A stretch of 64,000 nucleotides of DNA from Brachypodium distachyon. Taxonomy: Eukaryota > Streptophyta > Magnoliopsida > Poales > Poaceae. The position numbers and the translations under genes are program-made. The stretch lies in contig NC_016131.3 of assembly GCF_000005505.3 (NCBI RefSeq), positions 56,281,355 to 56,345,354 on the forward strand, written 5' to 3'. The notes below the pieces were generated by a model. That model had not been told where the DNA came from and made no database searches. It saw only the letters and a list, made by a program, of their open reading frames with translations. Positions 32,660-44,479 of the stretch are shown here, one piece after another. Within the stretch, counting starts at the first letter, position 1; each line of letters begins with the position of its first letter.

Positions 32660-33003
32660 ACTACTACAGAATCACTTATTTCTGACGCATCGAAAACCCT
32701 CTGTGCTGACGCAAATTGGATGCGTCACTAAGTCAAGTGTCAGAGATGACAAAATACTGCTGACACGTCAAGACGTGTGAGAGACAAGGACAACCATCTG
32801 AGGCTTTTTACGAAAAAATGCGAGCCTGGTATATATTTGGCTATTTGCTCCTCGAGGTTACTTTTCTGACACTTTCTCATCAATGAAGCGCCATACAAGT
32901 GTCTGAGAGTTTTCTTTGCTGACACTTAATTTTCTTCCAAGCGTCAGAAAACATTCATGCAGTTTTAAAAAAAGTGCGGCCACTGACGCTTTTTCTTCAT
33001 GTA
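32660..33003. mobile_element. Possible small CACTA-derived element
   Basis: The left end CACTACTACAGAATC is CACTA-like and is followed by repeated TGACGC/GTCAG motifs in both orientations, as in CACTA subterminal regions. The right end near 33,003 (CTTCATGTAGTC) is a degenerate inverted match. No clear 3-bp target duplication, so the boundaries are tentative. Confidence 0.45.
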
Positions 33004-33967
33004 GTCAGCAGCGAGTTTTGTAAAATCAATTAAATTAATTGCACAGAACCAGCCACTGAATCAAATGCAGGATCGAATATTTTCATTGCATAAATACAAA
33101 CATACATTGCATTACATACAAGATCCAAATTAACATACATTGCATATTACACAAGATTTAACACTAAGAAATTAAAACATCTAATACATATAGACCGTGC
33201 CATAGCTTGTCGTCGATGGCAAGGCGAGATCGTGATGGGGATGCTACATTGGCAATGGTTACCGTGCCATTTGCATGCCGTCAGAGGAGGACGCGCTGAA
33301 GTAGACACAGTAATGGTGAACGGTGGCGCGACGACAGAGAGCAGCAACATAGTGGGGGGACGATGAGATGGTAGAGCCGGAGTACAAGAAACGTGGAGGA
33401 GACGATGGCGATGGGCACGACCACGGTGTGTAAAGTTGGCCGGCTATAACCACCACCAGAGTCAGGACGGGACAGGGCGTATTTGTAATAGTGGACGCTT
33501 CAATCTCGCGTGAGTTTTAACCGCGTTTCTGCTCACACACGGCCTTAATTTGGCAAGCATATCAATCGGTTCGTGTTTCACTAAATTTGAATGCCTATAT
33601 ATATACACTTGATCTCCTCTTAAGATATCTATCCCTCTCTCTCCGGCCTGATCGATCTCATCTCCAACGCCAAGATGTCAATCCGTGGTGATTCATACCA
33701 AAACGTACACCTCCAGAGAGGAGGAAAAGCGGGAAGCTGAAGGCCAAAGTCCTTGTCAAAAGAGAGGCAGGGGATCATGGGAAGATGACGAAGGATTGTC
33801 GCTGGAAACGTTGTGGTTGTCGGCCTTGTATGAAACATTGGATATTAAATGCTACCTTATGTTTGTTTAGTTAACAAATTATCATTGGTAGTTCATCCGT
33901 CATAACCTGTTATATGGTTTTTTTTGTTGCGAAAATAACCTATTATATTGTTGTGAGACTATTCATC
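33004..33967. other. Unit 2-specific spacer before alpha 2
   Basis: AT-rich at first, then a moderately GC-rich part (33,180-33,480) with short minus-strand frames, then the alpha thionin 3' flank from about 33,968. No domain recognised. Confidence 0.4.
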
Positions 33968-34222
33968 ACAAAAAGCAACACTGGCATGAAAAAATAAAAA
34001 CTGAAATGTAACAGAAAATACATGGTTGTAGTATTCATATTAATTGGCCAAGAGTACAAATATATTCTGGTTGAGATTCTTGTTGGAATGAGGAAATAGA
34101 AACACGTGTTCAGAAATAACAGGACACCCACTTGCTTGGATACCATTGATAGGATCCAAGTTTATTGAACATGAAATGGCAACATGACCTTGGCCTTGGA
34201 CATGATGCTAGCACATGCATGA

Positions 34223-34826
34223 TTAGGCTGCAACCGATGCAACATCAGCCTCATTCCCGTTACAAAAACTCACACATGCATTGAGGCAGAGTTCCACGTT
34301 GATTTTCATCTCTTCGCCGCGAAAAACTGGTGCAAAATAGTAGGCATTATCTATGTATTAAGCACAAATCTTTTTTATAGTTCTATATGACAGAAAATAA
34401 ATTAATGTAGCGGAATGCATATATATATACCATGGTTCATGTTGTCACACACGGTAGAGCTACATCCGATGTTGCAGTACTTAATGGCATCAGGTTCACC
34501 TGCAAGAGAAAATAACTGGCAGTAAATAACTTACTCGAAAGCGAACATAAAAACGTGGGAAATGTAGATGAGTTTTCTTTACCGGATTCAGGGAGAAGGT
34601 CCATTTTAGGAAAGCTAGACGGACATTTATTGCCACTTATGATTTTACATCCACAAGTACTTGCGCAGACTTGTCGGGCACCCCCTGCGGCACGGCAGAG
34701 GTTGTAACAGTTTCTTGCAATCGTGGTTTTGCAGCAACTCTTCCCCTCTACTTGGACCTGCTCCAGAACTAGCCCCAGTACGAGGACACAAATGATCGCG
34801 CTCTTAAGACCATTGTTGCTTGCCAT
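34223..34826 (-). CDS. Thionin precursor, alpha 2 copy
   Basis: Encodes a secreted thionin. Exons are 34583-34826, 34431-34499 and 34223-34326, 417 nt, 138 residues, with phase-1 introns and GT-AG borders. Residues 1-28 are the signal peptide (hydrophobic core [11 protein letters not shown]), 29-74 the mature 46-residue peptide beginning KSCC with cysteines at mature positions 3, 4, 12, 16, 26, 30, 32 and 40 (four disulphides in the family), and 75-138 the acidic propeptide ending SVAA, needed for correct processing in this family. The TATA box is 77 bp upstream of the ATG. It is the intact sister of the pseudogene at 4125-4719 and the better guide to that gene's structure. A role in defence is inferred from the family. 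Confidence 0.96.
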
Positions 34827-34902
34827 GGCTGGATGGTTTTCGAGTCTACTTGGTTTGGATGGCTTGCTTGGATTGATGATGGATTGCCTGAGACCATGGC
34901 TC

Positions 34903-34912
34903 CTATTTATAG
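34903..34912 (-). promoter_or_regulatory. TATA box of the alpha 2 thionin
   Basis: CTATAAATAG on the minus strand, 77 bp upstream of the ATG. A CT microsatellite lies upstream (about 34,960-34,990). Confidence 0.82.
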
Positions 34913-36261
34913 AGAGTTGATACTGGTGGATCGTACAAAAGATACAACACAGGCGAATATCTCTCTCTCTCTCTCTCCCCTTCTCTCCCCCTGCGTCTAA
35001 AACGCCCTTTCACTATAACGAACATGTTTGACGTTACACAACCTGACATGATATATAATTTATGGCCTTGGAGTCCTAGGTTGCTAGTGGGAATCAATCT
35101 GGGTGGTGTGGGGGAGGTGGGGACCTGCATAAGTACCGCGCAACTGCTATTCCACTCTACTTAATGTTAGAGGTGGGCTCTTATCATACGGTGTTCAAGC
35201 CGTGTTGGCTCAGGAAAACCTAACGAGTGCGAGCAGGTGTCGGGAGAATGGGCTCCATAAAAATACCATATGTAAACTTGTGCTTGCATGCAGTAATCTC
35301 ATATATTTTCACATTAACTACATGAATCAAAATTATTTCGGATAAACCTATAAACACTAGCTAGACCTTGTTATTCAAATGTTTGATATATTTTCTGCAA
35401 AATAGAGAAGGTATTTTGTTTGATGATTTGTCCGTTCCTGCGCTGAACCAATTGTCTTCGGACACAACATAGTTTTTCCACTATTGAAATGCCTACTGCG
35501 CGGCTGTTTGAAAATGCCTTGCTCTGCGATCGAAGTGAACTAAATTAAGCTGCATACTTCTCACCTGACGCGAAGACAAGTCAATGAGCGGGATCACGTG
35601 GCTCTGCTGAACAGAAGCACCATCGCGTGCGTGGGGTTGATCCAATCTGGGATATGATCGAGCCGCCGGCTGCTAACATTTCAGGGTTTTTTTCCTACTG
35701 AGATTTGTCGTTTTGGTCATATTACCCACGTGATTAGATCCCTGTATAGTACAGCATCTTGTAGGACTAAAACATATTTTTGAACACATGCAACGAAGCC
35801 ACGGACTAGTTGTTTTTCTTTCGGGTACAGGTTGTGTTGGCAGGGGAGATTTCTCTTCCTCTGTCTCTCCTCCTGACATATTTATGAGCGTTATCCAATT
35901 TAGACATAAACGCACACTATACACATTATCAAACTTTGGAAAATCAGATTTTAAGGTGTAAATATCACCCTCCAGGATGATAAATGCCCCATGCGCGTGG
36001 TCATCAATAAAATCCAATTTAGTCCCGGTATAAAAAAAAACGTTGCCTACCACCCATGGAAACCGCCAAGACGTCAATTTCAAGCCCATGAAAACGGGAA
36101 AAAGGTTATTTTTCTAGACCGGGAAAAAACGACTTGAAACCGTGTAACCGGGTCAAATCAGTCGAAAACTAAAAAAAAATCTGCATCGGTCCAAAACTTT
36201 AGGACTAATTTGACAACCTTTAAAATAGAATTAGGACACTCTTTTTTCCATGTTTACTTTA
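34913..36261. repeat. Alpha 2 promoter region and Y-block noncoding DNA
   Basis: The intact version of the alpha promoter (34,913-35,050), then DNA matching 6009-7194. It shows what alpha 1 lost to the insertion at 4893-6008. No gene. Confidence 0.7.
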
Positions 36262-36266
36262 CTGGA

Positions 36267-37281
36267 TGTCGGCTCCGGGGATAGGGGGTATGACGCAACC
36301 TAGGAGCTCGGGCCGTGGCCCCACCGCATCCGTCTAAGGCCCCCCGAGGACGGGTCCCCCGGGGACCGCCTTCCCGGGATTGACTTCCCAGGAGCCCTGT
36401 GTTTGTTCTCTCCTTCCACGGGCGCCTGGTCTGCTGCCCGAGGAGAGAATACGTCACTGCTTACCTCAACCGGTCCTGGGCTCCTACTTTGGCACCCACG
36501 AGCCTGGGCTGGTATGAATCATCCCATTCGGAGGCGTCCTCGGGACTGCGCGATTGTGGTGTGATGATCGCCCGTGAGAACTGCAGGCTGGATGCGGCAG
36601 GTTCACCTATTCGGCCCAGAGAGGACCGAAAGCTTCTCTGCGCCCCAGACAGGTACAGCTCACTTTGGACAAAAGCCATAGAGCAGGCGGACAGCTTCCA
36701 TGCCGCACCAGGTTTATCACCGTTTCGGCCCAGACAGTAGGGACGAAAGCTTCTCTGCGTCCCAGACCGGGTACAGATCAGTTCGGACAGAAGCCACAAA
36801 GCAGACAGATAGCTTCATATTCGTCTTGCAGCAGGGATGTTCCCCCGTAGCAGCACGCATGCCGTGTGCCCTAGTTCGCCACTGTGGTGTCTCCTTGAAC
36901 TATAAAAGGAGGCCCAAGGCTTCCATCCAAAAAAGGTGGGCATTAGGGTTAGACTAGGCATAGAGAGTTCGAGGTAAGAGAAGGGTTGGTGCTCCGACCG
37001 CTAGAGAAGAGCATCGTCTACTTCTCCCTCCTCCCTGGGCCGCCGTAGTTAGAGCTCGCCGCTCCGGCAGCTCCATGTACTCTTCCCTTGTGCCATCCAA
37101 CACCATCAATACACACACAAAGCAGGACGTAGGGTATTACACCTTCGGGTGGCCCGATCCTGGGTAAATGATCGGAGTCGAAGTCCTTACCAGTGAGGTT
37201 CAAGGCGCTACCCCCGCACCACCCTACCTACACAAAAGGGGGGTGCTTGCACTCCCGGTGTCCGCGTTCGCAGACGCGACA
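36267..37281 (+). mobile_element. Solo LTR, unit 2 copy
   Basis: The counterpart of 7200-8177, 1015 bp, TGTCGG...GCGACA, with CTGGA on the left (36262-36266) and CTAGA on the right (37282-37286). A TATA-like ACTATAAAAGG is at about 36,899. Confidence 0.87.
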
Positions 37282-37286
37282 CTAGA

Positions 37287-38511
37287 TTATTGAGCATTGG
37301 GTTCAAATATCATAAAGTAACACAAATTTGAGCTGTACTTTTCTTATGTTTTTCGTATGAGTTTTTGGGACAGTTTATGAGCGTTCGGTTTGTGGCCAGG
37401 GGCGTGATTGATTCCCGGCTCCACCACCGCTCACTGAACAGGCCTTCGACCGTGACACACCTTCCACCGCAATAGAACCTCACACTGGCGAGCACTTGGA
37501 CACAACCTCGACACATAGACTAAGACATGGACATACATACACAGTTTGACCTCATGTCGATTACTTTCGATGATAAGGATGATCTCCCATCACTAGGAGA
37601 TTGGTGCATTCCGACGATAGTCGATCTGCTGGATGCTAATCCACCACACAACCACCGATTGTCCGATCCAATCCGATGAAAGCCACTCCGTGCAAGCCAC
37701 GGTTTGCCCGCCTTGAGGCGCTTGCACATCGCCTCCCCGAGACAAGTGTGTCTTCAACTCCTAACCCGACTAGCACTCGTAAACCTGACCTTGTACATTA
37801 CTAACTCCAAGACTAAACACACACACGGCCTCGGTACTCCTAAACCTAGTGGGACTTGCACTCTGTACACACTAGGAACCCAATGCGAATATATTTTTGA
37901 ACAGTAGCTATTGCTTGTACTGATTTTCATTAGAGTAAATTTCACAGAACCACAGGTTTTGAGACAGACTTCTCAACAAGCACGTACTTTTGCTAATTTA
38001 TCTGCAAAATCACACGTTTTGTGTCCAACTATCTCACTGCACCCAAAACATTGGTTTAAGCACTCTTGACGGTATTTCGTTGGTCCCGCATGTCAGACGC
38101 AGCGCTTTTTTCATTGGACCCCTTGCCCTTTTTTCTTTTTTTTTTGCCTCGTCCTCTCTTCTTCTTCTTCTTCTTCTTCTACCAATGGAAGTGGCCAGCC
38201 GCAGCATCCCTGCCATTGTGGATCTTTGGCACGGACGAAGTTGGACTGGAAGACCCCTTCGTCTTCGGTGGTGTCGTTGTGGAAGAAGCTGAGCAGCGGC
38301 GGAGGAAGGGGAAGAGACGCAGCACAAGCCAAGGAGGAGGTGGGATTGGAATTGGACTGGCGTTGGGCGCGAATTTGAAATTTACTGGAATTCTAGCCAA
38401 CTAATAAAAGTAATGTTTTTTCTATCCGACGCTAGCTAGCCGCTTATCCAGGCGCTTAAGGTGAGAAGAATAAATAACAAAAGAAAATGAAAAATCGGTA
38501 AAGCAACTCCG
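37287..38511. repeat. Y-block noncoding DNA, unit 2 copy
   Basis: It matches 8183-9679, including the Mutator-like end (37,935-38,075) but without about 300 bp present in unit 1. It ends with the empty LINE site AACTCCG at 38,505-38,511. No gene assigned. Confidence 0.6.
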
Positions 38512-39059
38512 CTTCCAGCGCTGGACGCTTACTTCCACACGCTGAACGAACCACTCTCTGGTTCTCACGTTGCAAGCCAAAAACGCATTAAGGGGCGGGC
38601 GATTAATTAGGCAGCGTTACACAATATGCTGGGATTGCACGCAACCTGCCTTTTCGTTGGGATTTTGTTCCTGGCTAGCGTCTGCGCTGGACATGCCCTA
38701 ATGCTTACCTGTTCTAAGAATCGTTGTGTTGGTTACAGTTAAAAAACAGAGAATCGGCCCGTCGCCGTTGTCGTCGTCATGAAAACTTAAATCAACAAAA
38801 CTTATATATGATGTGGTTCGCTGCTTTGCTGTAAATCCTGTGACTGATATATTATGATGCTCTCGTTACTTCTCGTCACTAGGTCATGATGGTGATCTTA
38901 GCCAGCATGTCGTGTTTTGTATACAATGCAATAGAATTTCGGAAATGCTCCGCGAACTAATGTTTGTTCGACTGTATTACTTACTAGCCAAAGCCAAACC
39001 CAAATTAACTATTTTCCGTCTATTTAAATGACTTTCTCCGAGAATCCTTTTGAAATTCG

Positions 39060-39440
39060 TTGCTAATTAGATCTACAAATCTGTCGGATAAATCTTTTGA
39101 AACGTACTCATCCCCTAGCAGCAGCTTCGAGAAGTTCGTGGTTGTGTTGTATCTAGATTTGGCAATGTTGCCTCTAGAATTGGAAAGACTTCTCTCAACC
39201 TGCCTCAAACATGCCGAGGAGATCCCCATGCCCCTTTTGACAGACAATCCCGCAGACCTCGTCCACCAGTTTTTCCTCTCAAAACTATGGCACCATCTCC
39301 TCTCCGACCCTGCCCTTCTACGGCCGATATCACAAGTTCCACCAAACTCCTCCCATGCTTGGGTTCCTCTTGTGGTGGGCAAGTTCAACGAGGTAACCTC
39401 CACTCACTTATTCTCAATCACAAGGGGAAGCCGAGCATAA
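39060..39440 (+). pseudogene. Exon-like open stretch, source unknown
   Basis: An open frame of 126 codons with no ATG at its start, reading LELERLLSTCLKHAEEIPM and later VPLVVGKFNEVTSTHLF. In unit 1 (12,578-12,900) the same DNA is frameshifted in the middle while both ends still read alike. Codon choice and composition look exon-like, but I recognise no family. It is probably a gene fragment. Confidence 0.3.
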
Positions 39441-40214
39441 GAGGTGCATGTATAGTGGAACCTGCATGTGGTCGAGGCAAATGGAAGGCGGGTTCGGAGA
39501 GCAGACGATGCCGTCACAAGGATAGGATGGGTGTACAATGCCTGGGGGTTGTCCAGCAAGAGACAGAAGAGAGGGTCTTCTCAACTTGTTTGTCCGGCAA
39601 GTTCAGAGAAAGTCTAACCTGATCCCAAGACATTACTGCAAGATCTTGATACAATGCAGCCATGAACTTTCTGAAGCTGCTTGGGGATGAGTTTCAAGAG
39701 AGTTCTCCGTGAGGCGAGAGACCCATAGATCTTAGTACGTACCTAAGTTACTCAAACTATGAGTAGCCTGAATAGGAGGATCAGAGAAGGTGAACATGTT
39801 ACTAAGCACTGCCTTAATTTCCACCTTTGTGTACCCGTTACAAAACCGAGAGTGTATTACTTAAAAAAAGTTTGAAAAGTCCAACTACGTACTACTGAAG
39901 TAAGCGGAAAGAGATGGTGTGTTTTATACTTCTAAATAAATAAGAGATGGTGTGCATTAAATGATATTTTGCTAACTCTGTTATTCTCATGCCACGACAA
40001 TTAAGCTCTCACCTTCAAAGTAATCTATTATCTTCAAAGCACTCAAACCAAATCTAGCATGGTTGTGTGCTGTCCCATTCAGATTGCTTATCTAAATCAG
40101 TTTCACGATGACATATATCTTTGGATTGGCAACAGCGGACAGAGCATCATGTGTACGTATCAACAAATCCCGGGGTAAATCTTGCCAATTTCCAATCCCA
40201 TTCTAACTAAGAAT
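39441..40214. other. Noncoding Y-block DNA
   Basis: It matches 12,901-13,641. No gene or element seen. Confidence 0.5.
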
Positions 40215-41016
40215 TCACAAATCCCAATCAAACATATCTAAGCTGGAATGCTTGAAGATAGTACCTAGAGTACCGAAGATTGTGTAAGGAAAGATGCAAT
40301 AGAGTTTGGCGTCCCTCTCGGACAACTTCGTCGCCTGGTCCGACTTTTCGTCATGAAGATGCCAGTATTTGCGCTCACAAAAATGATACCATATTAGCCG
40401 CCCTACGCAAAGCAAATCAAAGATGGCAGAAAGCAACTCGAGTCATTAATGGGTATCATTTCAGGCTTGATGGTGCGTTTTGCCAACCTGGCCTGCAGCT
40501 CTGCCAGGACCCGTCTTCAGCGACCACAAGCACAAGGTGAACATGTCAATGTGGGCCAACCCAAGCCCTCCAGCCTTTACCAGCACGAGCATGGTGATTT
40601 ACTGGCCTGATATTTGAGAACACATCATGATCATGCCGATGGAGGATCGTGGGGTTGGGTTGGCCAGCATGTACATGTTCATTCTCTGCCGAAGTCGCTG
40701 AAAACTGGCCCTGACGGAGCTGCAGGGTGGGCAAAGCACAAAACCTTCATTTTTTTTAATGCTCCTGAGTTGCATGGCACCATCTTTAATCCTCTTTGCC
40801 CATAGCCGCCATTCCCATATCCTTTTCGTGAGCACCCATACTAGCGTCTTTATGATCGAGAACAAATTGGAGCAGGCGACCAGGGTGTGCGAGAGGGACG
40901 GCAACCTCCATGGTATCGTTCCTTGCATAAGCTCCTGCACTCTAGGTACTGTCCTCAAGCCTAGCAACTTCCATATGTTTGAGATTTGTGAATATTCAAA
41001 TGGGATGGTGGTATAG
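40215..41016. repeat. Long inverted repeat, unit 2 copy
   Basis: The same near-loopless inverted repeat as at 13,642-14,447: left arm about 40,215-40,595, right arm about 40,620-41,016, with roughly 25 bp between. The minus strand of the left arm gives GTLGTIFKHSSLDMFD, the plus strand of the right arm LGTVLKPSNFHMFE. Both arms persist in both units. Confidence 0.85.
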
Positions 41017-41850
41017 GAAATAGTTTACTATTGGCAAGGTCTGCCTACGGATTTGTGAATATTCATTCAAAATGGAATGGTACGTAGGGAGCAGCTTTTA
41101 TGTGCAGCTGATGTGCTGGAATCACATCTATTCGCTTACTTACATTAATGAAACAAAACGCTGCCATATACATACAAAATCAAATAAAGCTAAAAACAAT
41201 TGCTCGTACGTACACATGGATCGTAGCTGTGAGTTGAGATTTCAGTAAAACCTGATTTTAAGGTATCCAAGTAAATATATCAGTATAGCTTTGAACCTCA
41301 CACACAAATATGAGGAAGCTTAGACCAAGAATGTGTGTATATGAATTGTGAGCCATCAATAAACGGAATCCTTAAATCAATTATGGAACTAGAAGGTTTT
41401 TTTTTGAAGGGTAGGAAACTTTATTACTCAATCAATTATGGAACTAGAAGTTAATTTGACCTAACCACACCCAAAGTTTGTTTGTTCATCCTAGCTCAGG
41501 TGCAACCAAAGCATTTTATTTTTGCTATCAGGAAGATCAAGATACAGCTGGAAGGAGATGTACAGCAAAACCATCGGTTGAGCAGAGATGCATAATACTA
41601 CGGAAAGGAGAAAGTACATAACCACTCGGAAATAACATATATCCCACACAACTAAATCTGATCACCTTCTAAATAACTTAATAAACTATACTATATATGT
41701 TCCTTTTCTTCTGAAAACATACTTTGTATGCAGGGTAAAATTCTAACTCTTATAAGGCACAAAGTACATAGTCAAACACGGTGAAAAAGGAATGCGTGTC
41801 AGGGAAATTCAAAATTAGACCATACCTTAACAGAAAATGGATGCAGCCGA
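41017..41850. other. Noncoding Y-block DNA with the 33-bp retroposed scrap
   Basis: It matches 14,448-15,273. The 21-bp target duplication copies are at 41,375-41,395 and 41,430-41,450. Confidence 0.65.
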
Positions 41851-43195
41851 TGTGAAATCATATGTGATGTGTAACATTAGCAAGTGTTTTAGATGAAACA
41901 TTGATGTGGATACTTTGGATAATATGGATATTTAAGTGATGACATGTATCTTGTTTGGACTTAGTGCTTTGCTAGTGGTGTGCTGATCCATTAGTTTCTT
42001 ATGTGAAAACATGGCGTGAGTTGTGTGAAACTTACCTTGAGTCAAGTCGTGGACTTGTGCTCGTACTGGTTATTTGTGTGTCCGCTTTCAGGTGTTGCCG
42101 GAGCTAGAAAAACGTGGTCGATGACGGGATCGAGAGACGAAGCTTGGAAGAAGCTATGGTCGAGGATCAAGATCATGCGGGACGTTCGTGCGAAGGAACA
42201 ATGGAAGTGAAGGCTACGATGATCCGGGAGGGCACCGGTTTGTCGTATATTGTTTATACCAGAGATGTACGGTATGGGAGATATTCGATACGTGATGGTC
42301 GAGTTTTGAAGACATCACAAGAAGAGTTGATGGCATGAAGTGACATCGAGGTGAAGATATGTAGGTCCAGCCGTGGTTGGATGAGAGCTGTTTAAAGATT
42401 AAACAGTAGCGTCATCAAGATGACGTCGGATGGAAAAGTGATCCACATAAAAGTTGTGCGCGTCGTCGAGGCGAACAACTTTGCTTTTGGAGTCATCTCA
42501 ATCCGAGGTCGTATGCGGGCCGCACGGGCAAAATACTGACCGGGACAGAGGAGTCCGTGTTGGATTCGGATTCGGTTTAGAGTTGCGAATTTTCCCTTAT
42601 AAATAGAGGGCATCCTAGTTAGGATTTTAGCAAGGACGTGAGGGAACTCAAAGCTTTGGATCTAGATCAATTCTTGGAGAGTTCTTGGATGCATGGTTGC
42701 ATCTTTTGTAATCGATCGACATCGTTGCAATAAAGAGATTCGTTGGCGGTGTCATCTCTGTTCTTCTCGGATCTTCGTGAAATCTTCGTGCTAGATCTTT
42801 CTAATACTTTGGTGCAGGTTCATCACAAGTTCATAATACTTTGCTGCAGGTTTATCACGAGATCAAGAGAAGATTGCAATTAATTCATCTTTCTTGTTAT
42901 TCCTCGAAATTGGTTTTAGATTAATCCTCGTAACTTTCTGTCAGCTGTTACTATTTTGATCATATCTTTTCATTGTTAAGTCCGATTGAGCTGATTCTTA
43001 TTGCGTTGGTTAGACAATTTTAATATCTTTCTTTTCCATACTCATACGTATTTTTTGGTTCATCCAATCAAAAGTTACGGCTGTTTTACTATCACGGACA
43101 GAAAGGTGATTTAGGGTTTGAACTTTCGGGAAATTTTTTAATTTGCTTCCGCGCAATCATTCACCCCCCCTCTGATTGCCTATCTCGATCTCACA
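41851..43195 (+). mobile_element. Solo LTR of 1345 bp, unit 2 only
   Basis: Starts TGTGAAATC and ends GATCTCACA, flanked by GCCGA on both sides (41846-41850 and 43196-43200). Unit 1 keeps the single site at 15,269-15,273. A TATA box TTATAAATAG is at about 42,597 and an AATAAA-type signal near 42,731, which fits a promoter-and-terminator LTR in plus orientation. The right part ends in a C-tract and TCTCGATCTCACA, resembling Copia LTR ends. No internal region remains. Confidence 0.9.
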
Positions 43196-43573
43196 GCCGA
43201 GAAACCTTTTCTCTTGAGAAAAAACACCGACAGAAACATACCTTCAACAAAATGAAATAACGAAATAGTTAAGTGAAAAACATAGAAGAATCAGCAATAA
43301 TCTAATATTACTAAAGTAGCATGCCTTCAATTTTTTATGACCCAAAACTCAGTTAATAACCTAATTATGACCAACACTATTTTCTTTCAGCCTATTCCTG
43401 CGACCAACAATCATGACTGACGCGCTAAGCCTTAATATAATTTACTCACAAATAATATACTAACATTGTGCAAAAAAATTTGTCCATTATGGCTTAAATA
43501 AGAGTTCCATTTAGAATGTGCAATGATATACACAAATGTGACCTTAGTATTGTTGGTGCAACTGCAAAGGCCA

Positions 43574-43858
43574 TTATAGGATTCCTTTGCCGCGTGAAAA
43601 AGAAAGATAAAAATGGCCGCGACTACTCCACTTATACATCCATCCTTGTTTCGAACGATACATCCACCTGATTGATATCCATCTTGGATTAGATTGCACC
43701 TCCAGATGCATGATAGATGCACCTGATTGATATCCGGCTTCTGGTCCGGAGTGCATGAACACGGTGAAGCCATGAAGCTGCGTTAGGGTTGCGGGCACCG
43801 GGCAGAGTACATGAACACGGTGAAGCCATGAAGCTAGCTGGGTGTAGAATCGACTCAT
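43574..43858 (-). CDS. Intronless fused frame derived from the three-exon gene
   Basis: In unit 1 the equivalent DNA is a three-exon gene (15647-17007). Here introns, exon 2 and part of exon 1 are gone, a 25-bp stretch near CATGAACACGGTGAAGCC is duplicated (about 43,753 and 43,809), and the original start (MSRF) and end (SFSRGKGIL) are joined in one open frame of 94 residues. The end peptide from LEVQSNP onward is unchanged. The promoter with its TATA box (about 44,003) is retained. Deletion rather than retroposition is likely because the flanks are collinear. Function unknown; it could equally be a pseudogene that happens to stay open. Confidence 0.4.
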   Translation of the reverse strand: MSRFYTQLASWLHRVHVLCPVPATLTQLHGFTVFMHSGPEAGYQSGASIMHLEVQSNPRWISIRWMYRSKQGWMYKWSSRGHFYLSFSRGKGIL

Positions 43859-44479
43859 CAAGGAAATACGGTGAGGTTGCGAGTGGACGGCGCGGCCGGC
43901 GGCGGAAGAGCGAGAGAGAAGCTAGGGCGAAGCCACGAAGAATGCGGCGGCGGCGGCGCTAGACTGTTAGGGCAGACGAGACGCAACTGCAGCGCGCGGT
44001 CTATATATATAGTGGAATACTTCACTGGTAATTAGGGTTTACATCGCCCCTCGGGCTGAACGCCCAAGCATCGTATTCGTACGGAAATGCTCCCTTCCCG
44101 GCCCAAGTCAGGCCCGCAGCCCATCATTAACCATATCGATCGAGAGAGATCAGAAGCAACCTGTACAAGGATATATAAAAATAAAACTTGTACAAGACTA
44201 AAAATGGAATTCTCTTTAAAATTGAAAACCACCTTTTCTTTAAGCACGCCAATTAGAAAAAATGGAATTCGCTTTGGAGATGGAAGAAATCCGTTAGAGG
44301 AAGCACAATACGCTTATGGTACGGTACTACTACGGTGTTCCCTAAGGCAAATCCAGGTGAGACCATCGCAATTAACAAGGCAAATCAACGTGAGACCGTC
44401 GCATTAGTGGATGAATTTCAATACATGATCAGGCACCACGTAGCTGAGTGCTGAGTGGGATGAGCTCCTGGTAAAGAAG
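43859..44479. other. Promoter and upstream region, unit 2
   Basis: It matches 17,008-17,594, including the palindromic TATA box at about 44,003-44,014. About 40 bp near 44,220-44,260 is extra relative to unit 1. Confidence 0.5.

Noticed and set aside
32394..32780. 128-codon plus-strand frame as a gene
   Set aside because: Pro/Ala-rich, no domain, and it runs into the CACTA-like end at 32,660.
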